The notes beneath the pieces are model-generated. The model was given only the letters and a program-made list of their open reading frames with translations. It did no database searches and was not told the origin of the DNA. The position numbers were made by a program, and so were the translations under genes. DNA of 64,000 nt from Cyclobacteriaceae bacterium (GTDB lineage: Bacteria; Bacteroidota; Bacteroidia; Cytophagales; Cyclobacteriaceae): NCBI GenBank assembly GCA_027533395.1, contig JAPZUF010000010.1:124001-188000 (forward strand), written 5' to 3'. Shown here one piece after another: positions 16,596-26,410 of the stretch (position 1 is the first letter of the stretch; the number at the start of each line of letters is the position of its first letter).

Positions 16596-17536
16596 GTGTA
16601 TTACAATCGATAGGTAACCTCTTACGATTTAACAAAAGAAACTGGAAGGCTGTGGTTTTATGCCTGTTGGCATCCACAGTCTTTTGGTTTTTTAATGCTT
16701 TAAATAAAACCTACACTACCACTTTAAACTTTCCATTAGAGTGGAACTACAACAGCGATAATTACATACCGTTACAACCCTTACCCAACAGTATTCGCAT
16801 GAATGTTACCGGTGCCGGTTGGAATTTACTCCGCCATAGTTATGGTGTAAAATCTCCTGCCATCGTTATTCCTTTGGAACGGCCCAGCGAAGTAAAAAAA
16901 ATTGTTGGCAGTACGCTGCCTGCTTTATTAGGTCCACAGTTAAGTGACTTGCAAATCAAGTATGTGGCCACCGATACGCTTTTTGTAAGCATCGAACCCA
17001 TACAAGGTAAATATGTAAAATTGGTTATCGATTCGGATCAACTTAATTTCAAGGAGGGCTATGGCATCAGCAGCACTGCCTCCATAGTGCCTGATTGTGT
17101 TTTTGTGCAAGGTCCTGCTTCTTGGGTTTCATCTATCAAAAACAAATTCGTTTTAACAAGCAGCAACAAAAAAATGGATGAGAATGTGGAATCCGTTTGG
17201 CCAATTTTGTGGCCACATGAAACCTTAAATTCAGAACCAGCCAGTGTACAGGTTTCTTTCCAAGTTCAAAAATTAGTAGTTGTCAAGGATTCTGTGAAAC
17301 TATCTTTATTGCAGTTACCAAAGGGTAAAAAACCTGTAATGCCATCAGGTTATATTCACTTCGAATTCTTAATGCCCGAATCTCTTCTTTCTAGTCATTA
17401 TCAACATCAGCAAATTAAAGCGGTGATTGATTTATCTAAACCATCAAATGGTCGCGTAACACTTGCACCACACATCACCGGATTACCACCCTTTAGTAAG
17501 TTAACTGCCGTTGATAGCGTTCAGCTTCAATGGTAA
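16592..17536 (+). CDS. YbbR/CdaR-like domain protein
   Basis: A 314-residue membrane-anchored protein with one N-terminal helix (WKAVVLCLLASTVFWFFNAL, about 18-37) and two or more YbbR-like beta repeats outside the membrane, recognisable by IRMNVTGAGWNLL (about 69-81) and VFVQGPASWVSSIK (about 170-183). In Firmicutes, YbbR-domain CdaR regulates the diadenylate cyclase CdaA. Here no cdaA is adjacent, so that link is unsupported; in Bacteroidota the gene is instead constant between yajC and coaE. It overlaps yajC by four bases. Function in this phylum is unknown. Confidence 0.75.
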   Translation: MSVLQSIGNLLRFNKRNWKAVVLCLLASTVFWFFNALNKTYTTTLNFPLEWNYNSDNYIPLQPLPNSIRMNVTGAGWNLLRHSYGVKSPAIVIPLERPSEVKKIVGSTLPALLGPQLSDLQIKYVATDTLFVSIEPIQGKYVKLVIDSDQLNFKEGYGISSTASIVPDCVFVQGPASWVSSIKNKFVLTSSNKKMDENVESVWPILWPHETLNSEPASVQVSFQVQKLVVVKDSVKLSLLQLPKGKKPVMPSGYIHFEFLMPESLLSSHYQHQQIKAVIDLSKPSNGRVTLAPHITGLPPFSKLTAVDSVQLQW

Positions 17537-17575
17537 ACTAAAACAGTTTAACTTCGGCCTAAATAGCTGAATCAG

Positions 17576-18196
17576 TTGCAAAATAAACCTTTACAAATTG
17601 GAATTACAGGTGGAATAGGTACGGGCAAAAGCCTCGTCTGCAAAATTATTGCTGCCTTAGGAATTGCCATATATGATGCAGATAGCCACGCGAAAGCCAT
17701 TATGACCACCGATGGAATACTCATCGAACAGATTAAAGAAGAATTCGGAAGTTTGTCTTATAATGAGAAAGGTGAATTGAATCGAGCCTATTTAGCAGAA
17801 AAGGTTTTTACAAATGAAGAAAGGCTAAAAAGACTAAATGAGTTGGTTCATCCAAGGGTTGGTATCCATTACCGTCAATGGTATTTAAGTCAGAAAGGAC
17901 CATATGTTATGCGCGAAGCAGCTTTGTTATTTGAATCAGGCGCTTATGCTACTTGCGATAAGGTAATTGTTGTAACAGCTCCCTTATCATTGCGGATTAA
18001 ACGTGTGTTGCAACGTGATACTCACCGAAGCCAAAAACAAATTGAAGAAATCATCAGTAAACAATTACCGGAAGAAAATAAAATAGGAAGAGCCGATGAG
18101 TTGATTCACAATGATGAGAACCATTTTTTAATTCCGCAGGTTTTACACTTGCATCAAAAATTTATACAGTTGTTTCAATCTACCATTCATGAATAA
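17576..18196 (+). CDS. coaE: Dephospho-CoA kinase
   Basis: Last step of coenzyme A synthesis: ATP-dependent phosphorylation of the 3'-hydroxyl of dephospho-CoA. The 206-residue protein carries the P-loop GGIGTGKS (about 11-18), the YDADSHAK segment (about 33-40) with the catalytic Asp, and the lid-region RVLQRDTHRSQKQIEEII (about 141-158). The start is TTG at 17576, since no ATG occurs before the P-loop; this gives MQNKPLQIGITGG, the normal N-terminus. It overlaps the next gene by eight bases, tying CoA synthesis to the efflux operon behind it by position only. Confidence 0.94.
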   Translation: MQNKPLQIGITGGIGTGKSLVCKIIAALGIAIYDADSHAKAIMTTDGILIEQIKEEFGSLSYNEKGELNRAYLAEKVFTNEERLKRLNELVHPRVGIHYRQWYLSQKGPYVMREAALLFESGAYATCDKVIVVTAPLSLRIKRVLQRDTHRSQKQIEEIISKQLPEENKIGRADELIHNDENHFLIPQVLHLHQKFIQLFQSTIHE

Positions 18197-19250
18197 AAAA
18201 TTTATTACCGTTTTAGTTATTGTTGTTGTTATCTTTTTATTGGCCTTGCCAAAATTAGGATGGTTTTCTGCTAAAGTTGATGCACCTGCCAATTCGCAGA
18301 AAGGCCCAGCTGCCCTTTCTGTTTCAGCAGTAGTTGTTGCAACTGATCGTTTTGATGATAAGTTATTGATAACCGGGTCGGTTCAAGCCAATGAAACGGT
18401 TGAGCTTAAACCGGAAGCTTCCGGCAAAATTGAAAAAATTTATTTCCAAGAAGGGAAGAAAGTAACGAAGGGCGAGGTATTAGTTCAAATCAATGACGAA
18501 GAAATTCGCGCCCAATTAGAAAAAGAAAAATACAATAAGAAGCTAAATGAAGACAACGAATACCGCCAACGCAAGTTGTTAGAGAAAGATGCCATCAGCC
18601 AAGAAGAATACGACAACGCTTTGAATCGTTTAAATACCAACACAGCCGACATTCGCTTACTCGAAGCGCGCCTAGCTAACACTCGCATCACGGCACCCTT
18701 CAGCGGAACTATCGGTTTGCGATATGTGAGCGATGGTGCCTATGTTACGCCCAACACAACCGTTGCAACTTTATATAATCTAGAAACAGCTAAAATAGAA
18801 TTTTCTGTTCCTGCAAGGTATTCTACCCAAGTAAAACAAGGACAAAAAATATTTTTCAAAATTGAAAATGACGAAAGAACATTTAACGGACAAGTATATG
18901 CTGTGGAACCTCAAATCGATGCAAATACCCGTACGATTCGTATGCGTGCAGCAGCAAAGAATGACGAAGGAATTTTATTACCAGGCCAGTTTGTAAAAGT
19001 TGAGTTGATTCTTCAAACCAAACAAAATGCAATCTTGGTTCCAACAGAAGCTGTAATTCCAGAGATGAATGGACACAAGGTATTCATCCAAAAAGATGGA
19101 AAAGCAAAAGAAGTGAAAGTAACAACGGGCATCCGAACCGATAAAGCATTAGAAATTATTGCAGGACTTAATCCTGGCGATACATTATTAACCACCGGTA
19201 TGCTACAATTAAAAAATGATATGCCGGTAAAAAGTACAATAGCACAATAA
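18189..19250 (+). CDS. RND efflux periplasmic adaptor (membrane fusion protein)
   Basis: The adaptor linking an RND pump to an outer-membrane channel. The 353-residue protein has an N-terminal membrane anchor (FITVLVIVVVIFLLALP, about 5-21), then a lipoyl half (VELKPEASGKIEKIYFQEG, about 75-93), a short alpha-hairpin (about 105-160), the second lipoyl half (ITAPFSGTIGLRYVSDG, about 165-181), a beta-barrel and a membrane-proximal domain. It matches the AcrA/MexA/MdtA family in order and size. There is no lipobox; it is held by the N-terminal helix or secreted. The genes for the pump and channel follow directly. Confidence 0.92.
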   Translation: MNKKFITVLVIVVVIFLLALPKLGWFSAKVDAPANSQKGPAALSVSAVVVATDRFDDKLLITGSVQANETVELKPEASGKIEKIYFQEGKKVTKGEVLVQINDEEIRAQLEKEKYNKKLNEDNEYRQRKLLEKDAISQEEYDNALNRLNTNTADIRLLEARLANTRITAPFSGTIGLRYVSDGAYVTPNTTVATLYNLETAKIEFSVPARYSTQVKQGQKIFFKIENDERTFNGQVYAVEPQIDANTRTIRMRAAAKNDEGILLPGQFVKVELILQTKQNAILVPTEAVIPEMNGHKVFIQKDGKAKEVKVTTGIRTDKALEIIAGLNPGDTLLTTGMLQLKNDMPVKSTIAQ

Positions 19251-19271
19251 GCAAGAGGAGGAAAATAATTT

Positions 19272-22200
19272 ATGGCAAGCTTATCAACCATTAGTATCAA
19301 GAGACCGGTACTCGCCATCGTAATGTCGCTGGTGATTATTTTATTCGGTGTCATTGGTTTTACTTTTTTAGGTATTCGCGAGTTCCCAAGCGTTGACCCT
19401 CCGGTTATTACTGTACAAACATCTTATGTGGGTGCCAACGCAGATGTGATTGAAGCACAAATCACCGAACCTCTCGAGGAAGCTATTAATGGTATTGCAG
19501 GTATCAGAACCATTACTTCTGTATCTCGCGAGGGAAGAAGCAACATTACGGTTGAGTTTGATTTAGGGGTTGACTTAGAAGCAGCAGCCAACGATGTACG
19601 CAATAAAGTTTCAGGAGCCTTAAACAGACTGCCACAAGATGTTGACCCACCTGTAGTGGAGAAAGCAGATGCAGATTCAAGTCCGATTATCTTTTTAACT
19701 GTGCGTAGTGATAAGCGCGACCCGCTGGAGCTTTCTCGCATTGCAGAAATATTATTTAAAGAACGTATTCAAACAATTCCGGGTGTTAGTTCCGTGCAAC
19801 TGTGGGGACAAAAACGTTACTCTATGCGTTTATGGATGGATCCCATTAAGCTTGCCTCTTTTAAGTTAGCGCCATCGGATGTGTTGCAAGCTGTAAGCAG
19901 AGAAAATGTTGAATTACCAAGCGGGCGAGTAGAAGGACAGAACACAGAGTTGACTGTGCGCACCATGGGTCGACTGAATACAGTCGAAGATTTCAATAAC
20001 TTAATCATTAAAGAAGAAGGAGAACAAATTGTACGCTTTCAAGATATTGGATATGCGCAGTTGTATCCGGAAAATGACAGAACACTTTTAAGACGAGATG
20101 GCATACCAGGTGTAGCTGTTGCTATTGTAGCACAGCCTGGAGCTAACAACATCGATATATCTGAAAGGTTGTATAAAAAATTAGATCAGATCAAAAGAGA
20201 TTTACCGGAAGATGTTAGCTATCAAATGAGTTTTGACTCAACACAATATATCCGAGCATCGATTTTGGAAGTAGAAGAAACCATCATCATAGCTTTCTGT
20301 CTTGTTTTATCCATCATCTTTATATTCTTACGCGATTGGCGCACAACAGTTATTCCGGTAGTAACAATTCCAATTTCATTAATAGGAGCCTTCTTTGTGA
20401 TGTATCTACTTGGCTTTTCCATTAATGTTTTAACACTCTTAGGTATTGTATTGGCCATCGGCTTAGTAGTGGATGATGCTATTGTAGTGTTAGAAAACAT
20501 TTATGTTAAAATTGAAGAAGGTGAAGAACCAGAAGAAGCCGCAAAGAAAGGTTCAGTCGAAATTTATTTTGCCGTTATATCCACAACTGTTTCAGTTGTA
20601 GCTGTGTTTCTTCCTGTGATTTTCTTACAAGGTTTAACAGGCCGATTATTCCGTGAGTTTGGTTTAGTAGTAGCCAGCAGTGTGGCGATATCAGCTTTTG
20701 TTTCGCTTACGCTTACACCCATGATGAGCGCGAAGCTGTTAAAACGCAGACAAGAACATAATTGGTTATATAGAAAAACAGAACCATTTTTTGAAGCTTT
20801 GACAAACGCATATGCCAAATCCTTGCAATCTTTTATGAAAATAAGATGGATGGCCTTTATAATTGTTTTAGCTTCTTTGGCATTAATTGTGGTACTAATT
20901 TTGAATTTACCATCTGAATTGGCACCGATGGAAGATAGAAGTGAATTCCGCCTGCAAGCCCAAGCAGCAGAAGGAGCCACGTTCGAATATATGGATGGTT
21001 ATGTACGAGAGCTGACAAACTTTATCGAGCAAGAAGTTCCAGAAAAAGCAGGGATGGTAAGCGTTACTGCACCAGGCTTTGGTAACTCAGGCGTAAATTC
21101 CGGCTTTGTACGGGTAATCTTACAATCACCAACAGAACGCGACCGATCTCAACAACAAATTGTTGATGACATAACAGGCAAAGTAAAAAAATACTCTGGT
21201 GTAAGAACGTTTCTTACGCAATCACAAACGATAGGTGATAGAAGAGGAGGCTTTCCTGTTCAGTTTGTTATTCAAGCACCAGAGATTGATAAATTGAAAA
21301 AAGTATTGCCTGAGTTTTTAGCCAAAGCAGCACAAAGTCCTTTGTTTTCTTTTGTCGATTTAGATTTGAAGTTTAATAAACCTGAAATCAATATTTCCAT
21401 CGACCGCGATAAAGCCAGAACGATGGGGGTGAATGTGATTGACATCGCGCAAACTTTACAATTAGGATTGAGTGGTTCTCGCTTCGGTTATTTCATCATG
21501 GATGGCAAACAATACCAAGTAATTGGGCAAGTTGAAAGATCGAATAGAAATGAACCGTTGGATTTAAAATCGCTCTATGTAAAAAGCAGAAGAGGGGAGT
21601 TAATTCAATTGGATAATTTAGTGAAGATGGAAGAAACCAGCAGCCCTCCACAATTGTATCGCTTCAATCGTTATTCATCTGCTAAAGTAAGTGCACAGTT
21701 AGCTGCTGGCGCTACTTTAGGACAAGGTATTGAAGAAATGAGAAGAATTGCAGCTGAAGTATTAGACGAAAGTTATACAACTAGCTTAGATGGCACCTCA
21801 AGAGAATTTGCCGAATCATCCTCAAGCATTTATTTAGCCTTCGCTATAGCAATTGCAATAATTTATTTAGTGCTGGCGGCTCAATTTGAAAGTTTTATAG
21901 ATCCCATTATTATTATTTGTACTGTTCCTTTGGCCATCGCTGGAGCATTATTTTCTTTGTGGTATTTCAATCAAACGTTAAATATCTTCTCTCAGATTGG
22001 TATCATTATGCTTATCGGTTTGGTAACTAAAAATGGTATTTTGATTGTTGAATTTGCTAACCAACGTAAAGAACAGAAAATTCCTTTAATGGATGCTGTT
22101 ATGCAAGCAGCTGCATCGCGTTTCCGTCCGATTTTAATGACAAGCCTTTCTACTATTCTCGGTATCCTTCCCATTGCTTTAGCGCTTGGAGCAGGGTCTG

Positions 22201-22349
22201 AGAGTCGTGTGTCGATGGGTTTAGCAGTTATTGGCGGAATGGCATTTGCAACCGGATTAACTTTATATGTTATTCCGGCTATATATTCTTACTTCAGTAG
22301 GAATGCTAAAACTGAATTAGTACAACCCCAACACGAAACTATAGCCTAA
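19272..22349 (+). CDS. RND efflux pump permease (AcrB/MdtB-like)
   Basis: The proton-driven inner-membrane pump of a tripartite exporter, 1025 residues. Twelve helices are arranged as in the HAE1 family, with large periplasmic loops after helices 1 and 7. Helix 4 carries the proton-relay Asp pair (GLVVDDAIVVLENIY, about 398-412). Helix 1 starts at SIKRPVLAIVMSLVI and the repeat half at helix 7. It has a rare strong Shine-Dalgarno, AAGAGGAGG (19253-19261), ten bases before ATG, unlike almost every other gene here. The substrate cannot be told from sequence; drugs, bile-like compounds or secreted lipids are possible. Adaptor and channel genes flank it. Confidence 0.94.
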   Translation: MASLSTISIKRPVLAIVMSLVIILFGVIGFTFLGIREFPSVDPPVITVQTSYVGANADVIEAQITEPLEEAINGIAGIRTITSVSREGRSNITVEFDLGVDLEAAANDVRNKVSGALNRLPQDVDPPVVEKADADSSPIIFLTVRSDKRDPLELSRIAEILFKERIQTIPGVSSVQLWGQKRYSMRLWMDPIKLASFKLAPSDVLQAVSRENVELPSGRVEGQNTELTVRTMGRLNTVEDFNNLIIKEEGEQIVRFQDIGYAQLYPENDRTLLRRDGIPGVAVAIVAQPGANNIDISERLYKKLDQIKRDLPEDVSYQMSFDSTQYIRASILEVEETIIIAFCLVLSIIFIFLRDWRTTVIPVVTIPISLIGAFFVMYLLGFSINVLTLLGIVLAIGLVVDDAIVVLENIYVKIEEGEEPEEAAKKGSVEIYFAVISTTVSVVAVFLPVIFLQGLTGRLFREFGLVVASSVAISAFVSLTLTPMMSAKLLKRRQEHNWLYRKTEPFFEALTNAYAKSLQSFMKIRWMAFIIVLASLALIVVLILNLPSELAPMEDRSEFRLQAQAAEGATFEYMDGYVRELTNFIEQEVPEKAGMVSVTAPGFGNSGVNSGFVRVILQSPTERDRSQQQIVDDITGKVKKYSGVRTFLTQSQTIGDRRGGFPVQFVIQAPEIDKLKKVLPEFLAKAAQSPLFSFVDLDLKFNKPEINISIDRDKARTMGVNVIDIAQTLQLGLSGSRFGYFIMDGKQYQVIGQVERSNRNEPLDLKSLYVKSRRGELIQLDNLVKMEETSSPPQLYRFNRYSSAKVSAQLAAGATLGQGIEEMRRIAAEVLDESYTTSLDGTSREFAESSSSIYLAFAIAIAIIYLVLAAQFESFIDPIIIICTVPLAIAGALFSLWYFNQTLNIFSQIGIIMLIGLVTKNGILIVEFANQRKEQKIPLMDAVMQAAASRFRPILMTSLSTILGILPIALALGAGSESRVSMGLAVIGGMAFATGLTLYVIPAIYSYFSRNAKTELVQPQHETIA

Positions 22350-22365
22350 CGTTATTTATATACTT

Positions 22366-23781
22366 GTGAAAAGATATTCTTTCTTCCTCTTTCTTTTTTT
22401 ATTGACGCGTCTGGCATCGGCTCAGGAGCGCATCAGCTTAGATGCAGTGATAGCCAAAGGTCTCGCCAATAACTTCGATGTAAACATCACAAAACTTTCT
22501 TTAGATGCTGCTAAGCTTAACAATAACTGGGGACAAGCCGGACGATATCCTACCGTTAACTTAATTGTAAACAACAACAACAACATCGTAAAAAGAAAAC
22601 CCGCCAACCCTTTTGCTGTTGCTGGACGAAACATTTCAGATAATATTAATGGACAACTAGATATTCAATTTACTTTGTTCGATGGTTTTGCAGTTAACAT
22701 CAGAAAAGAAAGATTAGAAAAATTAGAAGCCTTAAGTGCCGGCAATGCAACATTTGTAATGGAAAATGCGGTGCAGCAAATGATTTTAGGTTACTACACA
22801 GTTTTATTGGAGAAAGAAAGATTGCAAGTATTAAGAACCAACCTCGATTTTTCTAAAGAAAGATACAACTACGTGAAGTTGAGAAAAGACTTAGGCAGTG
22901 CAATTACTTTTGATGTATTGCAAGAACAAAATAATTACTTAACAGATTCAGCCAACGTATTGCGACAAGAAATCAATTTTAAAAATGCAGTGCGTAATTT
23001 GAATGAGTTGATCAACGAAGATTTAAACAAGCAATACATCTTTTCTGATTCACTGTATTTTGATCAGCAAACTTATAATTATGAAGATTTAAGAGCCAAG
23101 ATGGCCAGTGCTAACACCAATTTGCGCAATCAATTTATCAACCAGGAGTTGCTAAGAAATGCATTGGCTCAACAACGCGCTCTGCAATCACCAACTGTTT
23201 CTTTAAACTTAGGTGCTACTGGAAGTTTAGATCGTTTAAATGCGCAGTTTCGTCCTGTAAGTGGTGGCATTGAAGAAAAAAATACGATAGGATTTTTAGG
23301 TGATGACCCCAATCAACCAGTAATTCAAACACGATTCAAACCAGAATACCAAACACAAACAGGTGATTCTTACGGTTTATTTGGTAACATTGGTATTCGT
23401 TGGACATTATTCAATGGCAGACAAATTAAGCGCGCTATAGAAACGGCTGAGATACAAGAGAAAATTGGTTCGATGACTACCGACCAGTTAAAGCTAGCTC
23501 TTGAAAATGATTTGATGGCCAACTTTGATATTTATTCTTTGCGCATGCAATTGGTGAAAATAAGCGAAACGAAGTTTAAGGCAGCTCAATTGAATTTAAC
23601 GCTGGCTAACGAACGCTATAAGAACGGTGCATTAAGTGCAATTGATTTGCGCATTGTACAAGAGAATTTCAGAAATGCAGCTTTAGAAAATTACACAGCG
23701 ATTTTCGAAGCTTTGCAAACACAAACTGATTTGGTTAGAATTACCGGAGGACTTTTGTTGGATAATCAAAGACCTGATTAA
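22366..23781 (+). CDS. TolC family outer-membrane channel
   Basis: The outer-membrane exit duct for the RND system. The 471-residue protein has a signal peptide (FFLFLFLLTRLASAQ) and the twofold repeat of long amphipathic helices typical of outer-membrane efflux proteins: first half about 25-220, second about 235-460 with FGNIGIRWTLFNGRQIKRAI (about 336-355) and LTLANERYKNGALSAIDL (about 418-435). The start is GTG at 22366, which places the signal peptide correctly. It follows the pump by 16 bases and completes the adaptor-pump-channel set. Confidence 0.92.
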   Translation: MKRYSFFLFLFLLTRLASAQERISLDAVIAKGLANNFDVNITKLSLDAAKLNNNWGQAGRYPTVNLIVNNNNNIVKRKPANPFAVAGRNISDNINGQLDIQFTLFDGFAVNIRKERLEKLEALSAGNATFVMENAVQQMILGYYTVLLEKERLQVLRTNLDFSKERYNYVKLRKDLGSAITFDVLQEQNNYLTDSANVLRQEINFKNAVRNLNELINEDLNKQYIFSDSLYFDQQTYNYEDLRAKMASANTNLRNQFINQELLRNALAQQRALQSPTVSLNLGATGSLDRLNAQFRPVSGGIEEKNTIGFLGDDPNQPVIQTRFKPEYQTQTGDSYGLFGNIGIRWTLFNGRQIKRAIETAEIQEKIGSMTTDQLKLALENDLMANFDIYSLRMQLVKISETKFKAAQLNLTLANERYKNGALSAIDLRIVQENFRNAALENYTAIFEALQTQTDLVRITGGLLLDNQRPD

Positions 23782-23823
23782 TAAGTCTTCGATTCTTTTA
23801 AAATATTTTCGAGATTATCTTTC

Positions 23824-23855
23824 AATCCATGATTTAGATCGTGGATTACTTTTTT
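23824..23855 (+). terminator. Terminator of the RND operon
   Basis: AATCCATGAT (23824-23833) pairs with ATCGTGGATT (23838-23847) with one G-T wobble and a TTAG loop, followed by ACTTTTTTAT. It lies between the TolC gene and the convergent YwqK-like gene. Confidence 0.7.
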
Positions 23856-23875
23856 ATAAGTGTTGAGAAAAATCT

Positions 23876-24697
23876 TCAGCGTACCTTTCGGTAAATTTCT
23901 TTTCCTTTCTCGTTCCATTCTACGCGAACAAAGGGTTTTGATTGTTCATCGAAAGGTTCTTTGGAATAGCTGATGATTTTTTTTCTTCTTCCATCCAAAT
24001 AATATTCTACCCAATCGTTTACGCGTTGCCCAAATTTGTATTCACCTACAACTGCCGGTTTTCCATTTTCGTGAAACATGTAATAGAAACCTTCTTTCTC
24101 TCCATATTCAATCGGCACTATTTCTTTTACGCGCTTGCGCTCCAGTGGGTCGTAATACGTGATTTGTGATTCCTTCGGCCAGCCTTTAAAAAATTTTTCC
24201 TTGTCTAATAAAACAGTGTCTTTGTTGTAGCGCATCCAACGGCCATGTTTAGTTCCTTTAAAATAGATGCCTTGTTCTAATACTTGCCCACTGATTAAAA
24301 ATCTTTTATACGGGCCGTGAAGCAATACGCCACGCTTGCCATCGAATTTATTGGGAGATACTTTGCGCACTTCTCTTCTATCGAAATCGAAGTAATAAAC
24401 ATCGCGCACAAAGGTGCTAGGTTTCTCCGGGGTTTTTAAATAATAAAATGTTTCGAAAGTGGTTCTGTCTCCCTGGCCTCTGCGTGTAAATCCTTTTCTG
24501 GTTTTGATACCATAATAAACTTTCTTCTTTACTTTTTTCTTCTTGGGCTTTTCTTCTTCTTCCTCGGGTTGACTAAGGTCTAGTACGAAAGCTTCGCTAA
24601 TGGTAAAGGGTTTATCTTCTGGTTCAGGATTTTCTTCCTGAGCAAAAGAAGGGAATACGATGCAAGCAAAAAGCAAAAAGAGTAAAATATTGCGCAT
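23876..24697 (-). CDS. Exported YwqK/MORN-like repeat protein
   Basis: A 273-residue exported protein with signal peptide [20 protein letters not shown], an acidic segment then a lysine-rich one (about 22-65, [16 protein letters not shown]), and a C-terminal series of short beta-hairpin repeats with G-x-W/R-x-x-Y spacing, such as [11 protein letters not shown] and [17 protein letters not shown] (about 199-213) and [15 protein letters not shown]. This is the MORN-like pattern of the YwqK family, often labelled an antitoxin, a label with little support for exported Bacteroidota members. No toxin gene lies next to it. Function unknown. Confidence 0.6.
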   Translation of the reverse strand: MRNILLFLLFACIVFPSFAQEENPEPEDKPFTISEAFVLDLSQPEEEEEKPKKKKVKKKVYYGIKTRKGFTRRGQGDRTTFETFYYLKTPEKPSTFVRDVYYFDFDRREVRKVSPNKFDGKRGVLLHGPYKRFLISGQVLEQGIYFKGTKHGRWMRYNKDTVLLDKEKFFKGWPKESQITYYDPLERKRVKEIVPIEYGEKEGFYYMFHENGKPAVVGEYKFGQRVNDWVEYYLDGRRKKIISYSKEPFDEQSKPFVRVEWNEKGKEIYRKVR

Positions 24698-24766
24698 AAG
24701 GATGAAACGAATTTAAAGTTAATTTATTTCTGCCAAACTCTTTTTGTCAATGGCTGTTTTTGCAAT

Positions 24767-24907
24767 ATGCACAAAGGCAATAAGTCTTATCTACCCGAAA
24801 AAATTTGTGTTACCTGTGGTAAGGCATTTTCGTGGCGTAAAAAATGGGAGAAGAACTGGAATGAAGTAAAGTATTGTAGCGACCGTTGTCGCAAGCAAAA
24901 GAATTAA
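24767..24907 (+). CDS. DUF2256 small zinc-ribbon-like protein
   Basis: A complete 46-residue protein that is easily missed: it begins [19 protein letters not shown] and continues [11 protein letters not shown], then [13 protein letters not shown]. The CxxCG and CSxxC pairs suggest one bound zinc, and the KG-K-LP-K-C, F-WRKKW and KYCS-RCR positions match DUF2256. These proteins are often found beside photolyase/cryptochrome genes in other bacteria; none is seen here. Its last four bases overlap the end of the convergent lipoprotein gene. The nearly perfect family match over the whole length makes it a real gene despite its size; function unknown. Confidence 0.85.
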   Translation: MHKGNKSYLPEKICVTCGKAFSWRKKWEKNWNEVKYCSDRCRKQKN

Positions 24908-25779
24908 TTGCGCTTGTAAAATAGCAAAGCTGGCTTTTCTCCTTTTGCTTCTTCGGTTAATGTGTAGTAACCCTTGCCATCAAACGAAAAGCAAATGGCT
25001 TCGCCTTGTGGTTCGGGTACATAAGGTAGTTTGGTTACTGTTTTGGTGAATAAGGAATCCCAACTTTCGGTTGTTTGTTTTTTCCAATAGTAAACACTCT
25101 CATAATTTTTAATGAGCAACTCGCCACTTGCTGCGCGATAATCAGCCGCTACAATTTGCGTTAAGGGAAGGGTGGCAATTTTGTTAGCGGTTTGAACGCT
25201 TTGTGTTGACTGCGGATAAGGCAGCACATATACATTGATGTTGGGCTCGCGTTTGCTGAAAACATAAATATTTTGGGTGGCATCATCCACAAAAAAGGCT
25301 TCGGTATCGCGCGGGCCATCCTCTAAAACAAAAGCGATTGTATCGAATTGGGTAATGATTAACTCATCTTTCTGGTTGATTGTAGGCTCGGCAAAGCGAT
25401 AGATAAATTTAGTAGCATAAACGCCTCGGTTATCGCCAATTTCTCCTACGTAAACAAAGGCACGGGTCGAGTCGGGATGTTGGGCAACTGCAATTTCTTC
25501 CCAGTCGCGGTTCTTTACACCAGATAAAGTTGCTTTGCCAACATATTGACCGAGAGAATCAATCAAATAAATTTCAGCTTTTCCACCGCTGTCGTTGTGC
25601 GTCCATAAGAAACCCGGGTTGATAATGGATGCATCGATGCCGGAAGCTTCGTTGATAAACTTCTTATTGATTTTGCCTTTTTCTTCGGCAACGGAGAACG
25701 CACCTTTTTGTCCTTGTCCGCTTTGGCAAGCAGATAAAAGTAATATTGCAATGATGAAGATGGGAAAGCGATGACTCAT
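24904..25779 (-). CDS. Lipoprotein with predicted beta-propeller (SdiA-regulated-like)
   Basis: A 291-residue lipoprotein: signal [10 protein letters not shown] with Cys18. The mature part begins with the motif [10 protein letters not shown], then [17 protein letters not shown], and later DWEEIAVAQ and [15 protein letters not shown], repeated blade-like strands ending [21 protein letters not shown]. This is typical of SdiA-regulated or esterase-like phytase propellers in Bacteroidota. E-ASG, HNDSGG and DWE-IA are the conserved points. Whether it has enzymatic activity is unknown. It is transcribed against the DUF2256 gene and shares four bases with it. A single-gene unit, as far as I can see. 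Confidence 0.6.
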   Translation of the reverse strand: MSHRFPIFIIAILLLSACQSGQGQKGAFSVAEEKGKINKKFINEASGIDASIINPGFLWTHNDSGGKAEIYLIDSLGQYVGKATLSGVKNRDWEEIAVAQHPDSTRAFVYVGEIGDNRGVYATKFIYRFAEPTINQKDELIITQFDTIAFVLEDGPRDTEAFFVDDATQNIYVFSKREPNINVYVLPYPQSTQSVQTANKIATLPLTQIVAADYRAASGELLIKNYESVYYWKKQTTESWDSLFTKTVTKLPYVPEPQGEAICFSFDGKGYYTLTEEAKGEKPALLFYKRN

Positions 25780-25867
25780 ATTTCAAAGGTAGGAAAACTT
25801 AGAAGTGTTGACATAAAAAAATATTGCAGCAGATGCAGTAACTTTAGATAAACCAACCAACAAAGCC

Positions 25868-26266
25868 ATGGAACAGCCAACCTATATCAGCCTTACGCCC
25901 AATTTAATTATTGAAGACATGGCTGCTACATTGCATTTTTATACGGAGGTTTTAGATTTTCAGGTTATTGCTTCGGTGCCTGAAAGTGGTTTGGCAGCAT
26001 GGGCGATGTTGCAAAAAGATGAGGTGATGCTGATGTTCCAAACTGTTGAAAGCATTAAAGAAGATATGCCAACATTAGCGATACAAAAAGGAATGGCAGG
26101 CACATTTTATTGTAAGGTAAAACACGTGCAAAGTTTGTTCGATAAAGTGGGGCAACACGCCAACATAGTTGTGCCTATGCGCAAGACCTTTTATGGCATG
26201 CAAGAGTTTACTATACAAGACCTAAATGGTTTTTACCTGACCTTTGCAGAGGAGATAAGTGAATAG
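25868..26266 (+). CDS. VOC superfamily protein (glyoxalase/bleomycin-resistance fold)
   Basis: A 132-residue protein of the vicinal oxygen chelate fold: two beta-alpha-beta-beta-beta modules, first LIIEDMAATLHFYTEVLDFQ (about 13-32), second beginning TFYCKVKHVQSLFDKV (about 79-94) and ending FTIQDLNGFYLTFAEE (about 116-131). The family includes glyoxalase I, ring-cleaving dioxygenases and fosfomycin/bleomycin resistance proteins; the sequence does not decide among them. The late E/D of the metal site may be in the terminal FAEE. It is the last ordinary gene before the accessory region. Confidence 0.8.
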   Translation: MEQPTYISLTPNLIIEDMAATLHFYTEVLDFQVIASVPESGLAAWAMLQKDEVMLMFQTVESIKEDMPTLAIQKGMAGTFYCKVKHVQSLFDKVGQHANIVVPMRKTFYGMQEFTIQDLNGFYLTFAEEISE

Positions 26267-26410
26267 GTGGGTTGATGGTGTTATAACCACACAGTTTAAT
26301 TTATTGTTGATGTAAAGTTCTTCGTTTATCGTTCTATATAAAGTAGAGGAGTAAATTTTCTGCCGATGATTTAATGATAGTTATTGGAGTTGTAGAGATT
26401 GCTTTTTGAC

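Noticed and set aside
23876-24697. Antitoxin function for the YwqK-like protein
   Set aside because: The label comes from family naming; the protein is exported and no toxin gene is adjacent.
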